From the NCBI GenBank assembly GCA_964020155.1, contig OZ026569.1, positions 2,258,971 through 2,322,970 of the forward strand: a DNA stretch of 64,000 nt, read 5' to 3'. A model generated the notes under the pieces. The model searched no databases. It was not told the DNA's origin and saw nothing but the letters and a program-made list of their open reading frames with translations. Below, piece after piece: positions 35,866 through 48,100 of this stretch; the first letter of the stretch is position 1, and each line of letters opens with the position of its first letter. Origin of the DNA: Chondrilla cf. caribensis (lineage: Eukaryota; Porifera; Demospongiae; Chondrillida; Chondrillidae). Position numbers and translations under genes: made by a program.

Positions 35866-36735
35866 GACCTACTTCCTTCGAAGATGCAAAATTGACCGTG
35901 CATTTTTCGGGCGTATATTCTTGTGACAAACTAGTGGCCTCTATAAGGCGTAACGTGTTTACTGACCGCATGCAAACCCGAGGGCGCGTAAATTCAAATA
36001 GGTAAAAGCAAGATGGACAGACTATACAATGGATAGAACAAATAGTGTTTGGACAAATGACAGCATGTGCATATAGACAAATGAAAATAAACAAGGATCG
36101 TCTGGACTAAAATTCACTGTGAAATGATCCAAAAAATGAGTTGTAAATAAACTGCCAGTGTTTAGTACTGATGTAAGGTAATGAGAGGTCACCAGGAGGT
36201 AGTGTGTTCCATATGATATGAACAATTGTATTAAAATTAATTGTAATACCTCGTTGCATGTAGTTGAATCAGATCTACAATTGTTGTAGCAAAGTTTGTT
36301 GGTAGGGGCTGATCAAATTGAGGTAGAGGTGAAGAAAATAATGCATGTTGAAATTATTGGACAGGTTATGGAAACGCTGGACTATATGTAAATAGGATAT
36401 CTTGGGATCTCCACCCAATACATTAGTGGTAGTAATTTTGTTGTGATGAGTAGTTTGTAGCTGGCAGTAAAATCTGAAGTTATGGATTTAGTTAGTGTTT
36501 TTGAATGTTTTCCAACATTAATGTAATGTAATGTTCTTGATCAGGTGCCGCCTCCATAATACAGTACAGAACAATAATATGTTAATTTTGATCTGAGCAG
36601 GGAAATGCAGAGACATCTCTTGAGATTTATTTCTCATTATTTATTATTTTTATTTTTTACTTCTTCATAGTCCACCATTTTTCACACCTTGATTTATTGA
36701 TTCCGGTTGATATGTTATACTTTCAAAACATGTTA

Positions 36736-36886
36736 TCTAACCCTCTGTGACAGATGAAATTTTGACCAATTTTATATTATTATTAGAAATTTATATTGGC
36801 TGAATGGCACAATTCATTGATATTATTTTCTACTTACTCTCGCAATATGAATTTAGTTGGAATTTGATCTGTCACAGAGGGTTAGA
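36736..36886. mobile_element. MITE with TCTAACCCTCTGTGACAGAT ends
   Basis: The left end TCTAACCCTCTGTGACAGAT is matched by its reverse complement at the right end (36867-36886). Length is 151 bp with no open frame. Confidence 0.85.
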
Positions 36887-36984
36887 TGACATATTTGGGT
36901 TTCCTCAAAGTAGAACATATCAACCTCTAACTTTCATACCTTAAAGTAGACATGTATGTATGTCAGTCCTGATGTTTTCAGGGT

Positions 36985-37255
36985 TCTGCGTCACTTCTCC
37001 ACTCTGTAGTGAAGTCTGTCCGAAAACTGATTCCTTTGTCCGAATATCAATTATTTTCATACACTTTTTTGACTGTCTCTAGAAGTATGTTGTGAAAAGC
37101 TATGAGAATTGTATTGAGTGGACAGCAACTACATGTAATGGTCTATAAAATAAAGCTTATTGGAAGTTGGTAGATCCTCTAGTTTTCTGGTAATAGCTAA
37201 TTTTAGGTGTCTGAATAAAGATGGTGTCTAATAATCAATGTTTCACTCTATTTAT
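36985..37255 (+). repeat. dispersed repeat, copy 3
   Basis: It contains 'cctttgtccgaatatcaatt' and 'acatgtaatggtctataaaa', aligning with 31830-32056 end to end and with 33830-34010 in reverse. Confidence 0.75.
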
Positions 37256-38231
37256 AGAATTCATTGACAAGTTTGCTATATACATATTGGGTTACTGTGT
37301 ACTAACCACTACCTGGCTTCAATTATGTAACACATTTGTTGTCCGAGGGGAATGTACAATAAATGTATTCTGCAATAGTAGCTAGGTAGTAACTGATGTC
37401 ACAAGATAAACTGCGCATCACCCTCTGGGATAAACAACAATAATAATCAGCATCTGCATGGTCTGCGTTTTTGTGTGTGAGGGTGTACATAGTGTATATG
37501 ATGTATGTGCGTGTGTCAATGTTCTATTTACATGTATACTATTTTTAATATGGTTGTGTGTGTATATTTATGGTTTATGTACATTATAACAAGTGCATGT
37601 ATCAGTGTGTTCATGCCAGAAGCTGATCTAGTATTAATTTTAGAGGGCTCTTTCATGGAAATATGAATTTCATTGCGCCATGTGTGCACTGCCCAATACT
37701 GATATACTGATTTCAAATCATATTACTGTAAATATTTTAATATAATCATACTACTACAATACATACTATGGCATGTACACTTAACAATTATCATGTACAT
37801 TACATGCTTTGCTGAGTACAAACTACATACACATTTGATTAACAGGCTCACTTTTTCGTTGACAATAAACTGTTACAAGAAATGGCACAAAAATAATCAA
37901 TTTACTGTACTGCACTATTTGTAACCCATCATGTGTATGTTTGTTGAAAGCAAATGCTCTCTGGGAATTTCCAAACATTTACAATCAATTATAGCACTTT
38001 TTTACTACAAATATGAGATACATTTGCTAATTGGTATCAGTTAGTTTGTTAAATGACAAAGGCACCTTTTCATATGATTTTTCATTTCAAATTTAGTTGA
38101 TTATCCCAAGTTATTTTTTCTAACATCCCGCAATTTTAAATTTAATAAGATCATGTCATTGTATACCAGTAATGTATTTATTTCATTTATAAACATAGAT
38201 TCCTTTTTGCATGCAGAACTGGATATATGAA

Positions 38232-38929
38232 ATGTTGCTTAAAGCTTGTCTTGTGGCTCTCATTGTAATTCCTATGGTACAGTCATGCTTGAAGTGTAAT
38301 GAGGCATCGGCATCTGGTGAGAATAAACACATTGTATTTACATGACACATTACAATTCAATGAATCATTTTTATTGTTGTCTCATCCACAGATAACTTTA
38401 GCCTCATACTACAGAATGGAGTTAATATCACACGAAATTTATCATCTCCATCTCCTGTGATTGTCACTGTGATTTTCATGTATAATTCCAGCAACACCAC
38501 ACCAAAAAGACTTGTTGATGTTGTTGATATTGAAACAGGCGCTCGATACCAGTTTCACAGTGTAGTCGATGGAGACATGACTAAGAAGGGGGAATTTAGT
38601 GTGACATTCTCTTCTTATGAAAGTAATAAATATAGAATCAAATTACAGACTAATCATAGTGAAAATACTAGTCCATTTACATTGGAGTTTGTGGTGCAGC
38701 TAAACGGTACTGAAAAATTGGGCCCTTACTACATTAACAATTCAAGTAAGTATACATGCTTTTGACTGAATTATGATGTGGAGTATTATTTCAATTTGAC
38801 AGTATAGAGATCATGTAAGAGCATAATAGCTATTATACTACATACAGGGTTAAAATGTATTTTGTCTGCTTTCTGAAATGTTTCATTATGAATAAGCCTG
38901 ACTACTATTAACATTACATGAAAATAATT

Positions 38930-38961
<32 letters not shown>

Positions 38962-41900
38962 CATTGTCACCCGCTTAATTTACCGCCGGTTAATAGGCCA
39001 AACCGTTTATCATGCCACAATTTTCTGGCACGAATTCATCAGTATGGGGAAAGTATACGCGTATTGTGCCAACCGCCAAATCCGCCATCCGCCATGTTTT
39101 TTTGGTTCCAATAGTACTTTTAGTACGTGTTAGGTAACATTTATTAGGCCAAAGCTTTCCAGCGATATTCGTTTTCAAGGGAAGATGGCTAATGAGCGCA
39201 GAACAGATTGTTTGTAGCCCGAAAGCAAGAATTTGTACACTTAAAAAAGTCAATCAGAAGTATAGCCAGGTTGCGATCACAGGGCATTTTTCACGCGAGT
39301 GTGCGCTCAAGATCGCTTGAAGAACAGTCGGCAATATTCTAGAGAGAAAATATTAATCCGACTTCTATGGAATGTTACCAGCTGAAGGCCAAATGAGCAA
39401 GGAAGTCGATATTTATAGAAGAAGAACCTGCGATGTGGTTTCCAAGGTCCATTACTGACGCGATACTTATCAAGAAGGCAAAGCAGCTTTCAGAGAGACT
39501 CAACTGCGAGGATTCTTTGCCATTAGGCGGCTGGTTGAACTGTTTCAAGTTTCTAGTACTGCACTTTTATGATGACACTGTGTTTACATGCATGTTTGGA
39601 AGTCTTTTTACTGAAGTTTATCTCTTCTGCTATGATATCTAATAATTATATTACATGTATGTGAAATTAACATTGTACTGTGTAATCAGTAGGATTTGGA
39701 TATTAGGCCAAAACGGATAATAGGCCAAAATTTTCCGAAACGAAATGCGGCCAATTAAGTGGGTGGCACTGTATATATATTAGATAGATAGATAGATATA
39801 ACAGAAAAAAAATAAAAAATAGCAAATCACAAGGATGTCCCTAAAATAGCGTTGCAGTTGAATCTCTGGATGGTAATACTGATTTTTTAGCACAATTTGA
39901 TGTAAGCCAGCGGATCATGATTCAGAAGGCGAGATCGAGATGCTAATTCGTTCAGGAAAGAGAGTGAATCAGCACTGAAAACTCCAGAAGTCTCGAATGC
40001 CAGGGGCACAAATGATGGGTGGAGTTGAGCTCAGCATAGAGATTACGTTTTCGTGCTGCTGCCTCCTCTGCGACAGCTCCAGCCTTAGCTGAACTCAGGT
40101 GGATGTGAATGGGGCATATGTGTCTCTGCATGTTGCATCCCATACTAGAGCCTGACCATCTGGATATCCATAGAGCTTAATGGACAGCCACGGTGGAGAC
40201 CAGTAGCCATTCTGACCGTATTGTTGTCCATTCTCAGACCGATGGAGGAGACAGGAGTTCCAAGATATACCATCTGGTATACGACACAGCCCCTGAGGTT
40301 CCAATGAGACTGGGACCTGAACAGCTGCAAGGGCTCTTTGGATGACATAGTTGAGTTCAGAGTGACGAGGAATGCAACCTTGACTCCTACGGCAGCTAGG
40401 CCATGCAGGCCCGATTCATCAACTTGGCCTCCACAGTTTTTGCAAACATGAGGAGAGCATAATGAACAGCCAAGGTGGAGACCAGTAGTGATTCTGACCG
40501 TATTGTTGTCCATTCTCAGACTGATGGAGGAGACAGGAGCCATGGTTAACCAAGCCCCAGATTCTTTCTCCCTGGAGGCCAAGAGACGAGTGCGAGCTTT
40601 GGTGTCGGATGACTGAAGCAAGGAGTTGAAAGAGACTTCAATGATAGGTGCATCCCAGCATCTCTGCTTATGGGCTGCTGAAGCAGGAGGAGGTACATCT
40701 GCGCTGAACTTGTGCCAAAATTGGAGAGCATTATGTCTGATGGTATCGGTAGGTAAGGACATACTCTGAGGGATTAGTAAAGAGACAATTGGAGAGCAAC
40801 CAGCAGCAGAAGCAAGAAAGGCAGAGGGCACAAGCATGGTTGCACTCCAGATCCCCAATCCTCCAGAGTTGACAGGCAAAGAAGCCTGTAGTCAAGTAGA
40901 ATCTGACAGTGTGATGTTGCAGATTGCTGCGAGAAAAGAGCGTTAAACAAAGTCAAAAGACTTGAGGAGTTTAGAGGTGAAGCATGGAGCAGTCGTCAAC
41001 ACATATAGAAGTTTCGGGAGGGCAACAGCACGTTGCAGCAAACAAAGAGCATCATGGGAGTGTAGGATTGCCAGTCTGTCCCCCATGCAGGATCTGAAGA
41101 CTATCAATTTTTGATCTGAGAACAGAATCAATAGAAGACTGACCACCAATAGAAGAGCCCAGGAGGCTCGCATCCACAGGATCAATGCAAATGAGCCAAA
41201 GGCAAGAGGACAACATAACGGATGTGATAGACTAGTCATAAGAGATCAACTCACGTTTTGACTTGTTCAAACAAAGACCAAGGTTGCAGGCAGCTTGTTC
41301 AATGCATCGAAGATCTAACAATACGTCATTGGGAGAAACACCAAGGATCCCATCATCCAGATAAGAAGCATGGGATTCAGACTTTAAGCTTGAGGTGAGC
41401 TCAAAGATGGCAAGGCAAAATAGGAGTGGCTCCAAGGCCCCCTGTTGGACTCCTTTGGCAGATGGAATGATGTGCTCCCCAAAATAAAGGTTGGTTGGCT
41501 GAGCATATGCTGAATGGACAAGTGGGAAGATGGAAGGGCATATTTCCTGAACCGTAGTGAACATCTTGTCTCTTCGAATTGAATTAAAGGCATTGCTGAA
41601 TCCAAGCCTCAGTAGAAGTCTCTCCTTGCCCATCTCTGAAAGGTAAGCCCTTGCTGCATGAACCACAGCTTCACACCCACGACTGATACAAAAACCCAGC
41701 TGATTAGGGGCCAGTAAGGAACCCATTTCATCCTTGATGGCAATTGAGCAACATTTGGCCACCAAGCATCACAGAGTACACCCGACAGCAATAGGTCTGA
41801 CCGCTCCATCACTTTTATTCAGACCGATGAGGGAGGAACCAAAAAGGAAGGGACGAGCAAACGTAGGTACTGCTCCCTGAGCAACAAGGTTCACACATTC

Positions 41901-42113
41901 AGATAGAAACTGCATAAATTCACCTTCAAGATCAACACTTGCAGAAGAGAGTATGTCTTTAAGGTGTTGAGGGCGCAAGCCATCAGGACCTCTGGCAGAA
42001 CATACAGGAAAGGAGAAAAATGGCCTTTCGAACTGTTGCGGAACAGATGGTGTGGGGATTGTCCAGGCTTTGTAAAGGTGGGATGGATGAAGCTGGATGT
42101 GCAGATGGATGCT

Positions 42114-42171
<58 letters not shown>

Positions 42172-45100
42172 GAATTGTTGTAACTATACATCATGTACTT
42201 ACATACTAATATAATAATAATAATGATAAAAACATTGACTTTTATCATGCAACCAGACCAGGCTCAGTTATTAGTGAGAAATTGCCAGCTACAAATGTCA
42301 GTTGGTCAGCAATGTCCCATACATTGCTGGAGATTTCACCATTCACCATTCACCATTACATACTGCTTCATATGCCCCTCTCAACATAAATGCACACAGC
42401 CGCTATTGTCTTCGTCTTATATCATCAGGAGCGAATTGTTGATCTCCATGGCAAAATTTAGGGGAACACTAATTCCACTCAATAGTAATTGAATATCAAA
42501 CCCCTTATCTGCCATAACACTATCACCGCTGTCCAATAAACTCAATAGGCACATTGTTTGGCATCAGAGATGGATCCTTCATACAAATGGCTAATGTACA
42601 CTAATGTTTAATCAGTTAATATACCTACAAGGACTTTACAAGTGTTTGTATGAGGACAAAATTGTACTATGTCTTACAAGAGATGATGACTTCTTGATGA
42701 AAAATTCTGCTGCATATATGATCACCCTAGTGGTGGGGCACCATTGAATTTTCTTGAAACAAAGAGGTCGGAATCCATTTGTCCAACTTCGGCAGAGACA
42801 TCCACATCGGTTATTCCTTGAATTTGATATACATCAGGTTTATCCATGTTATGAATGTTCTGCTCACAGTTGAAGGACTCACATGAAGCAGTCTGCTAGA
42901 TCTTCAACATTCAACCCTAGTTGCAACCTAACCATTACCATGAAAAACAGCACTGACTTCGTGACTCCAATGATTTAACTGCAGTGACTCCACACACTCA
43001 CAATGATCATGTTGCATTGAAGAAGTGTCAGTTTCTTCATGCAAGTTTCTGCCAGTTCACCATCAACGTCTAACTTGTGGTGTTGGCATCTACTTGGTCA
43101 TCAGTGACATTGATACATTCTCTCGTTTTCTTAGGCAGCAGTGGTTTTGACTGGCAGGAGCTTTTCTCTTGCTGGCAGCAGTTGGCAGTCATTTGGGTTA
43201 ACATCAAATACTGTTGATACAGCTCTGCATTTCAATAATCAGTTTGTCCACATGGTCTTATGTTTCCTTTGTCTACCCGACACATGGTAATGACACTGTT
43301 GACAGTCCAAATTCCCTTGTTCTCACCCATGTACAATGAAGATCAGATTGGACGGTAATCCATGGGAAGACAAGTTGGGAAATGTCGTGCTGTTGGATGT
43401 GCACCCAGAAACAGCACAGCAATGCAGCTCATTGTGATGACTCCAAAAATTGTACAAATTGGCACTTTCTCTCTCTGTTAGGCCATGTTCACACTACATT
43501 AGGAACAACATCGACGTCAACAATGAAGTTATGTCCATGTCAAAAACGTGATCATTTACATCTACTATTCCCCTTGTTCAGGAACCAAAATAAGATGGCT
43601 ACCAGGGATCTTGCTCAATTCTGTTTTAGTGTTTTTCATCCACCATTCAGACACATACATGAATGTTTAATATACACAAATATGCTATAATTCTGTTTAA
43701 AATACTAATTTTACCTACTGAGCCTACAAACTGGTCCTTTGCGGTCTTTACTGAAGCATTTATCAGTAACTGATTTGTCATCTGCAGTTAACACCTATAC
43801 ACAGAATAATCAAAAATGGCTCATTTTGGTCAGAAATCCTAGGAATACTCCACCTTAGAGTTGATATTTACTTAAAGGATATAGCGTAAATTACTTTTTC
43901 ATATTCCCTAACATTTCAATGTTAACACAATTTATAAACAAATATTAAAACAATTTAATGTCACAGGCCCTTTATTTTATATAGAAATTAAGTACTAACT
44001 TATCATTGGAGGGGTTATTTATTGTATATATGTAACCCTGTATTAGGTTGTAACATGTCATATCACTGGAATAATCAGACACAGTCATCGAAGATTTTAA
44101 CAGTACACCACAATGATGATCACCACTTTGAATGAAGCAGCAGTATGTGGTACTGACTTACGAATATGGATGACAGGAGGCGCTCATTGGTTGCCATCAA
44201 AAATAGTCCTCTGTCCGCCCAACCCCATCAAATACGTACTCCATCTCTACTGGGGTATAATAATTGAAGTGAAAATGCACATAATTATGAATTATTATTG
44301 TCAATGAATTTTTCTAATTGTGTATATATATAGAATGTTTCATGATAGCATATAATTATGTTGTATTCTGTCATAATTAAATTTGCAGGAGTGGTCACAA
44401 AAGACTCTTATGTATTTGACCCTGGAAGGGATTTTCGTGGATCAATAATGTTAGTAAATATGTCTGAGTGTTCCATGGACTCACCCAAGTTGCCATTGAT
44501 CCTCCTGTTATGCAATGGTACAAATTGGACCTTGAGTTACGAGGACCCTGAACCATTTTATTCCCTAACTACTACCTGCAAAGACAAAACCACAATGACA
44601 ACTGACTTTACCATTCACAACATCTCTGATGAATTTGATGGATCGCAAATTATAATTGATCAGATGTCAGCACTGCTACCTAACGGGTGTTTATTGCTGT
44701 TCAAGAAAGCTCAGACTGAAAATGAAACAGGTAATGATGCTAAGATTGTCTATTATTATACTTGATGGTTGAAAATAGTGCTGGGACAATTAATAGATTA
44801 ATCGATTAATCAACCGACTTTTATTTGAAGTCTATCTTCAGTATTGCAAGCAAATTGATTAATCACATGAAGTAATTGAATGAATATAACAGGAAGCCAC
44901 CCCACCTTATTACCCACAAACTGCATGTACTGAATAGGTTTAATTTTACACTTTGAGAGCACCTGAAATGTTTAAAAGGACTCTCGAGACTGCACATCAA
45001 GTTTATTGGGTGACTACTGAGCCTAATAAGGTGGGTGTGGTTTCCAGTTATGCCCACTTAATTAATTACCAGTGATTAATCTATTAATCAATCAGTTTCT

Positions 45101-48100
45101 ATGCTCTGATAATAGATTTGAAAATTACAGTCGATTCCCACCACTAGTTGAAAGCTAACTATAACTACTTATGTACATACGATTATACTTTCAGTGTGCA
45201 AAATAGCTATGGTTATTTGATCAACACATGGCCACATCCCAAATGCCTTCGTCCGTGAAAAATTGAATCGGAATTTCAATTAAGGTTCATTAGGATTAAT
45301 GACAAATTTAATTTATTGATTCACATTGACTTAATTTTAACCATTTTTCTATTTCAGTAGGCAATAACGTGCGGTTCAGTGCATGTCTTAGTATATTCAA
45401 TTTTCAAATTCCTTTATATATGCTGTGCACAAAAGTTTTCTTCTCTGTTCCCGCATATAGTATTAATTGTAGCAATTTGAATTGCTTTCAATCTCATTAA
45501 TTATTCCCTTTATACTATTATCATTTATACTTGACATTATAAACTACTGCTAACTGCTGTACAATAATATTGTTGAATACATGGAAGTTGTTAGACATGT
45601 TGTTGTTAACGATAATGAGTTGTTGGACTATTGTTAAACACGTCTATGGTATTATCGCACTGTAATCAACAGTTTTCACAAATTATTCAACAGTACAACG
45701 TTTCACCCATCACGGGCTTCATCAGGTACAAAAATGATCTACACTATAAGAAACATTAGTTATTGGCTAAAGCTAATGGCCAATCCATTGGTCACAAGAA
45801 GTGACCAATAGATTGGCAGATGACAGTTCACTTTATATCCCTAATAAGGGAGTCCCACACTGGACTCAGTGGGTACCCTGAATCCAGGTTGTAGGTCCTG
45901 TGTAGGCATCCACATCAGAAGACACAGGACCTACAACCTATTGGCCACTTCTTGTGACCAATGGATTGGCCATTAGCTTTAGCCAATAACTAATGTTTCT
46001 TATAGTGTAGATCATTCAAACTGTTGATTACCAGTGCGATAATACCATAGACGTGTTTAACAATAGTCCAACAACTCATTATCATTAACAACAACATGTC
46101 TAACAACTTCCATGCATTCATGTCAAGCCGTTTTGGACCGGCTACTATTCGTACCGTGTACGAACTCAGAAGAACTGAAGAAAAATTGGCTACTGCTAAC
46201 AACCAACTCACTTTCCTCATGACATGTCGTGAGCAACGACTCACCCCAAAAAGTCTAAGGATGAGGATGCCAATCGAATCAGAACAAGCACAGAGAATAA
46301 AGAAAAGAACGGAACGTGCGATAATAAGGGAAAGAATAAGGTATACCAAGCGAAGAAGAGCAGTTCTATTTTCGCTCTCGGAGAAACTAAGAGATGATAT
46401 TCGAACAAAAATGAATCAAAAAGAATTCTTGGAAACGACAAAAATGATAGAAAGACTGAAGACGAAGACCGACAGAGAAACGAAAGCAAAACACGAGACG
46501 AAGCTACAGAACCTTATGAATGAAACAAACGAAGCGTGCCGTCAGACAAGAGGATTAGACAGGGACAAAGTAGTGAAGAACTTGAGTGGGAGACCCTTAT
46601 CCAACACAGAAACCGACCTTCTCGCCCTAGGCCTGAATTTCTCGGTCGCCCCGACAACTACCCCAGTCGCCGACTTCATTACCGGAATTGAAAGCGCAGC
46701 AGGAAGATTACCACCGGAAATGGCACACGACTTAAAAACGGAAGTGAAGAAGTTCCTTATCAAGAAGAAGCCCACCAAATCCAACCTTGGAATTGGAAAG
46801 AGGAAGTCCTGAGGAAACTCAAAGAAGATGACACCATTGTGATTCTACCAGCAGACAAGGGAAATGTAACAGTAGTGATGGATAAAACAGACTACCAGAG
46901 GAAGATACAAGTCCTACTAGAAGAAGGAAGCTATAGAACCAGGAGGGAAGACCCAACATCCAAGTTAGAGAAAGAAGTGAATTTGAAGTTAAAGGAACTG
47001 TGGACACAAGGTGAGATTGACAAGGAAATGTACGATCGTTTGAGGTCCTCCTTCTGCAGCACTCCACAAATGTACGGACTACCAAAGATTCACAAACCTG
47101 GAATACCACTCAGACCCATAGTCTCAAGCATCGGCTCAGCTACTTACTATCTAGCCAAGGAATTAACAACCATCATCTCCCCCCTTGTGGGAAACACCAA
47201 CTTGTACGTGAAAGACTCTGGTGACTTTGTACAAAAGATTAAGAGAATACAAGTGAATGATGATACCCTTCTAGTAAGTTTTGATGTAGTACAATTGTTC
47301 ACCAAGGTCCCCATTGAAGAAACCCTTTCTGTCATCGAGAACAAGCTATCAGGGCTAGCGCTACCCACACAGTTGACACCCCTCAGGGCAGAAACGGTGA
47401 TAAACCTGCTACACTTGTGCTTGACATCAACGTACTTCATGTGGAATGGACAGATATACGAACAGACTGAAGGTGCGTATATGGGGAACCCATTGTCCCC
47501 AGTCATCGCCAACATCTTCATGGAACATTTTGAAGAACTGGCCATCAGTACATTCCCAGTGAAACCAGAAACCTGGCTAAGATATGTAGATGACACCTTT
47601 GTCACATGGAAGGCTGGAAAAGACAAGCTAGAAGAGTTCATGAATCATTTGAACTCCCTTAGGCCAAGCATATCTTTCACAATAGAGCTGGAAGAGAATG
47701 GCCAATTGCCATTCCTTGATGTGCTGGTGAAGAGAAGAGATGGTGGTCTATCTACCACCGTCTTCAGAAAGAAAACACATACGGACAGATACATCCATTA
47801 TACTTCCAATCACCATCCAAAGACAAAGCTGGGAGTAATCAAATGCTTAAAAGCTAGAGCAGAGAAGATTTGTGATGACATCCACTTGAGGGGAGAAATT
47901 AAACACCTAAGGAACATTTTCAAAAAGAATTGCTACCCAATAGGAATGATCCGAACAGCACTGAGGAACAAGTCCACTACAGAAGAAGAGAGGGGACTGG
48001 ACGAAGAGGAGAGAGCTGCAGGACAGCCCAGAAGAAATACACCTTGCTTCTTGCCCTATGTCAAAGGGACCTCTGAGAAAGTAGGGTAGATCTGCCAGAA

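Larger units (their letters stand above)
34420..38200. other. gene-poor repeat zone
   Basis: This holds MITEs (35732-35865, 36736-36886), the dispersed repeat at 36985-37255, and a perfect 11-bp hairpin TTGAACTATCT/AGATAGTTCAA near 34950. Around 34430-34560 and 34890-35010 lie repeated 'CTATCC'/'GGATA' phrases, possibly another decayed inverted-repeat element. No exon with splice support was found before the signal-peptide exon at 38232. Confidence 0.5.

Noticed and set aside
46241..47641. Reverse-strand frames across the Penelope coding region
   Set aside because: They are shadows. The plus strand has the reverse transcriptase and GIY-YIG motifs in order.
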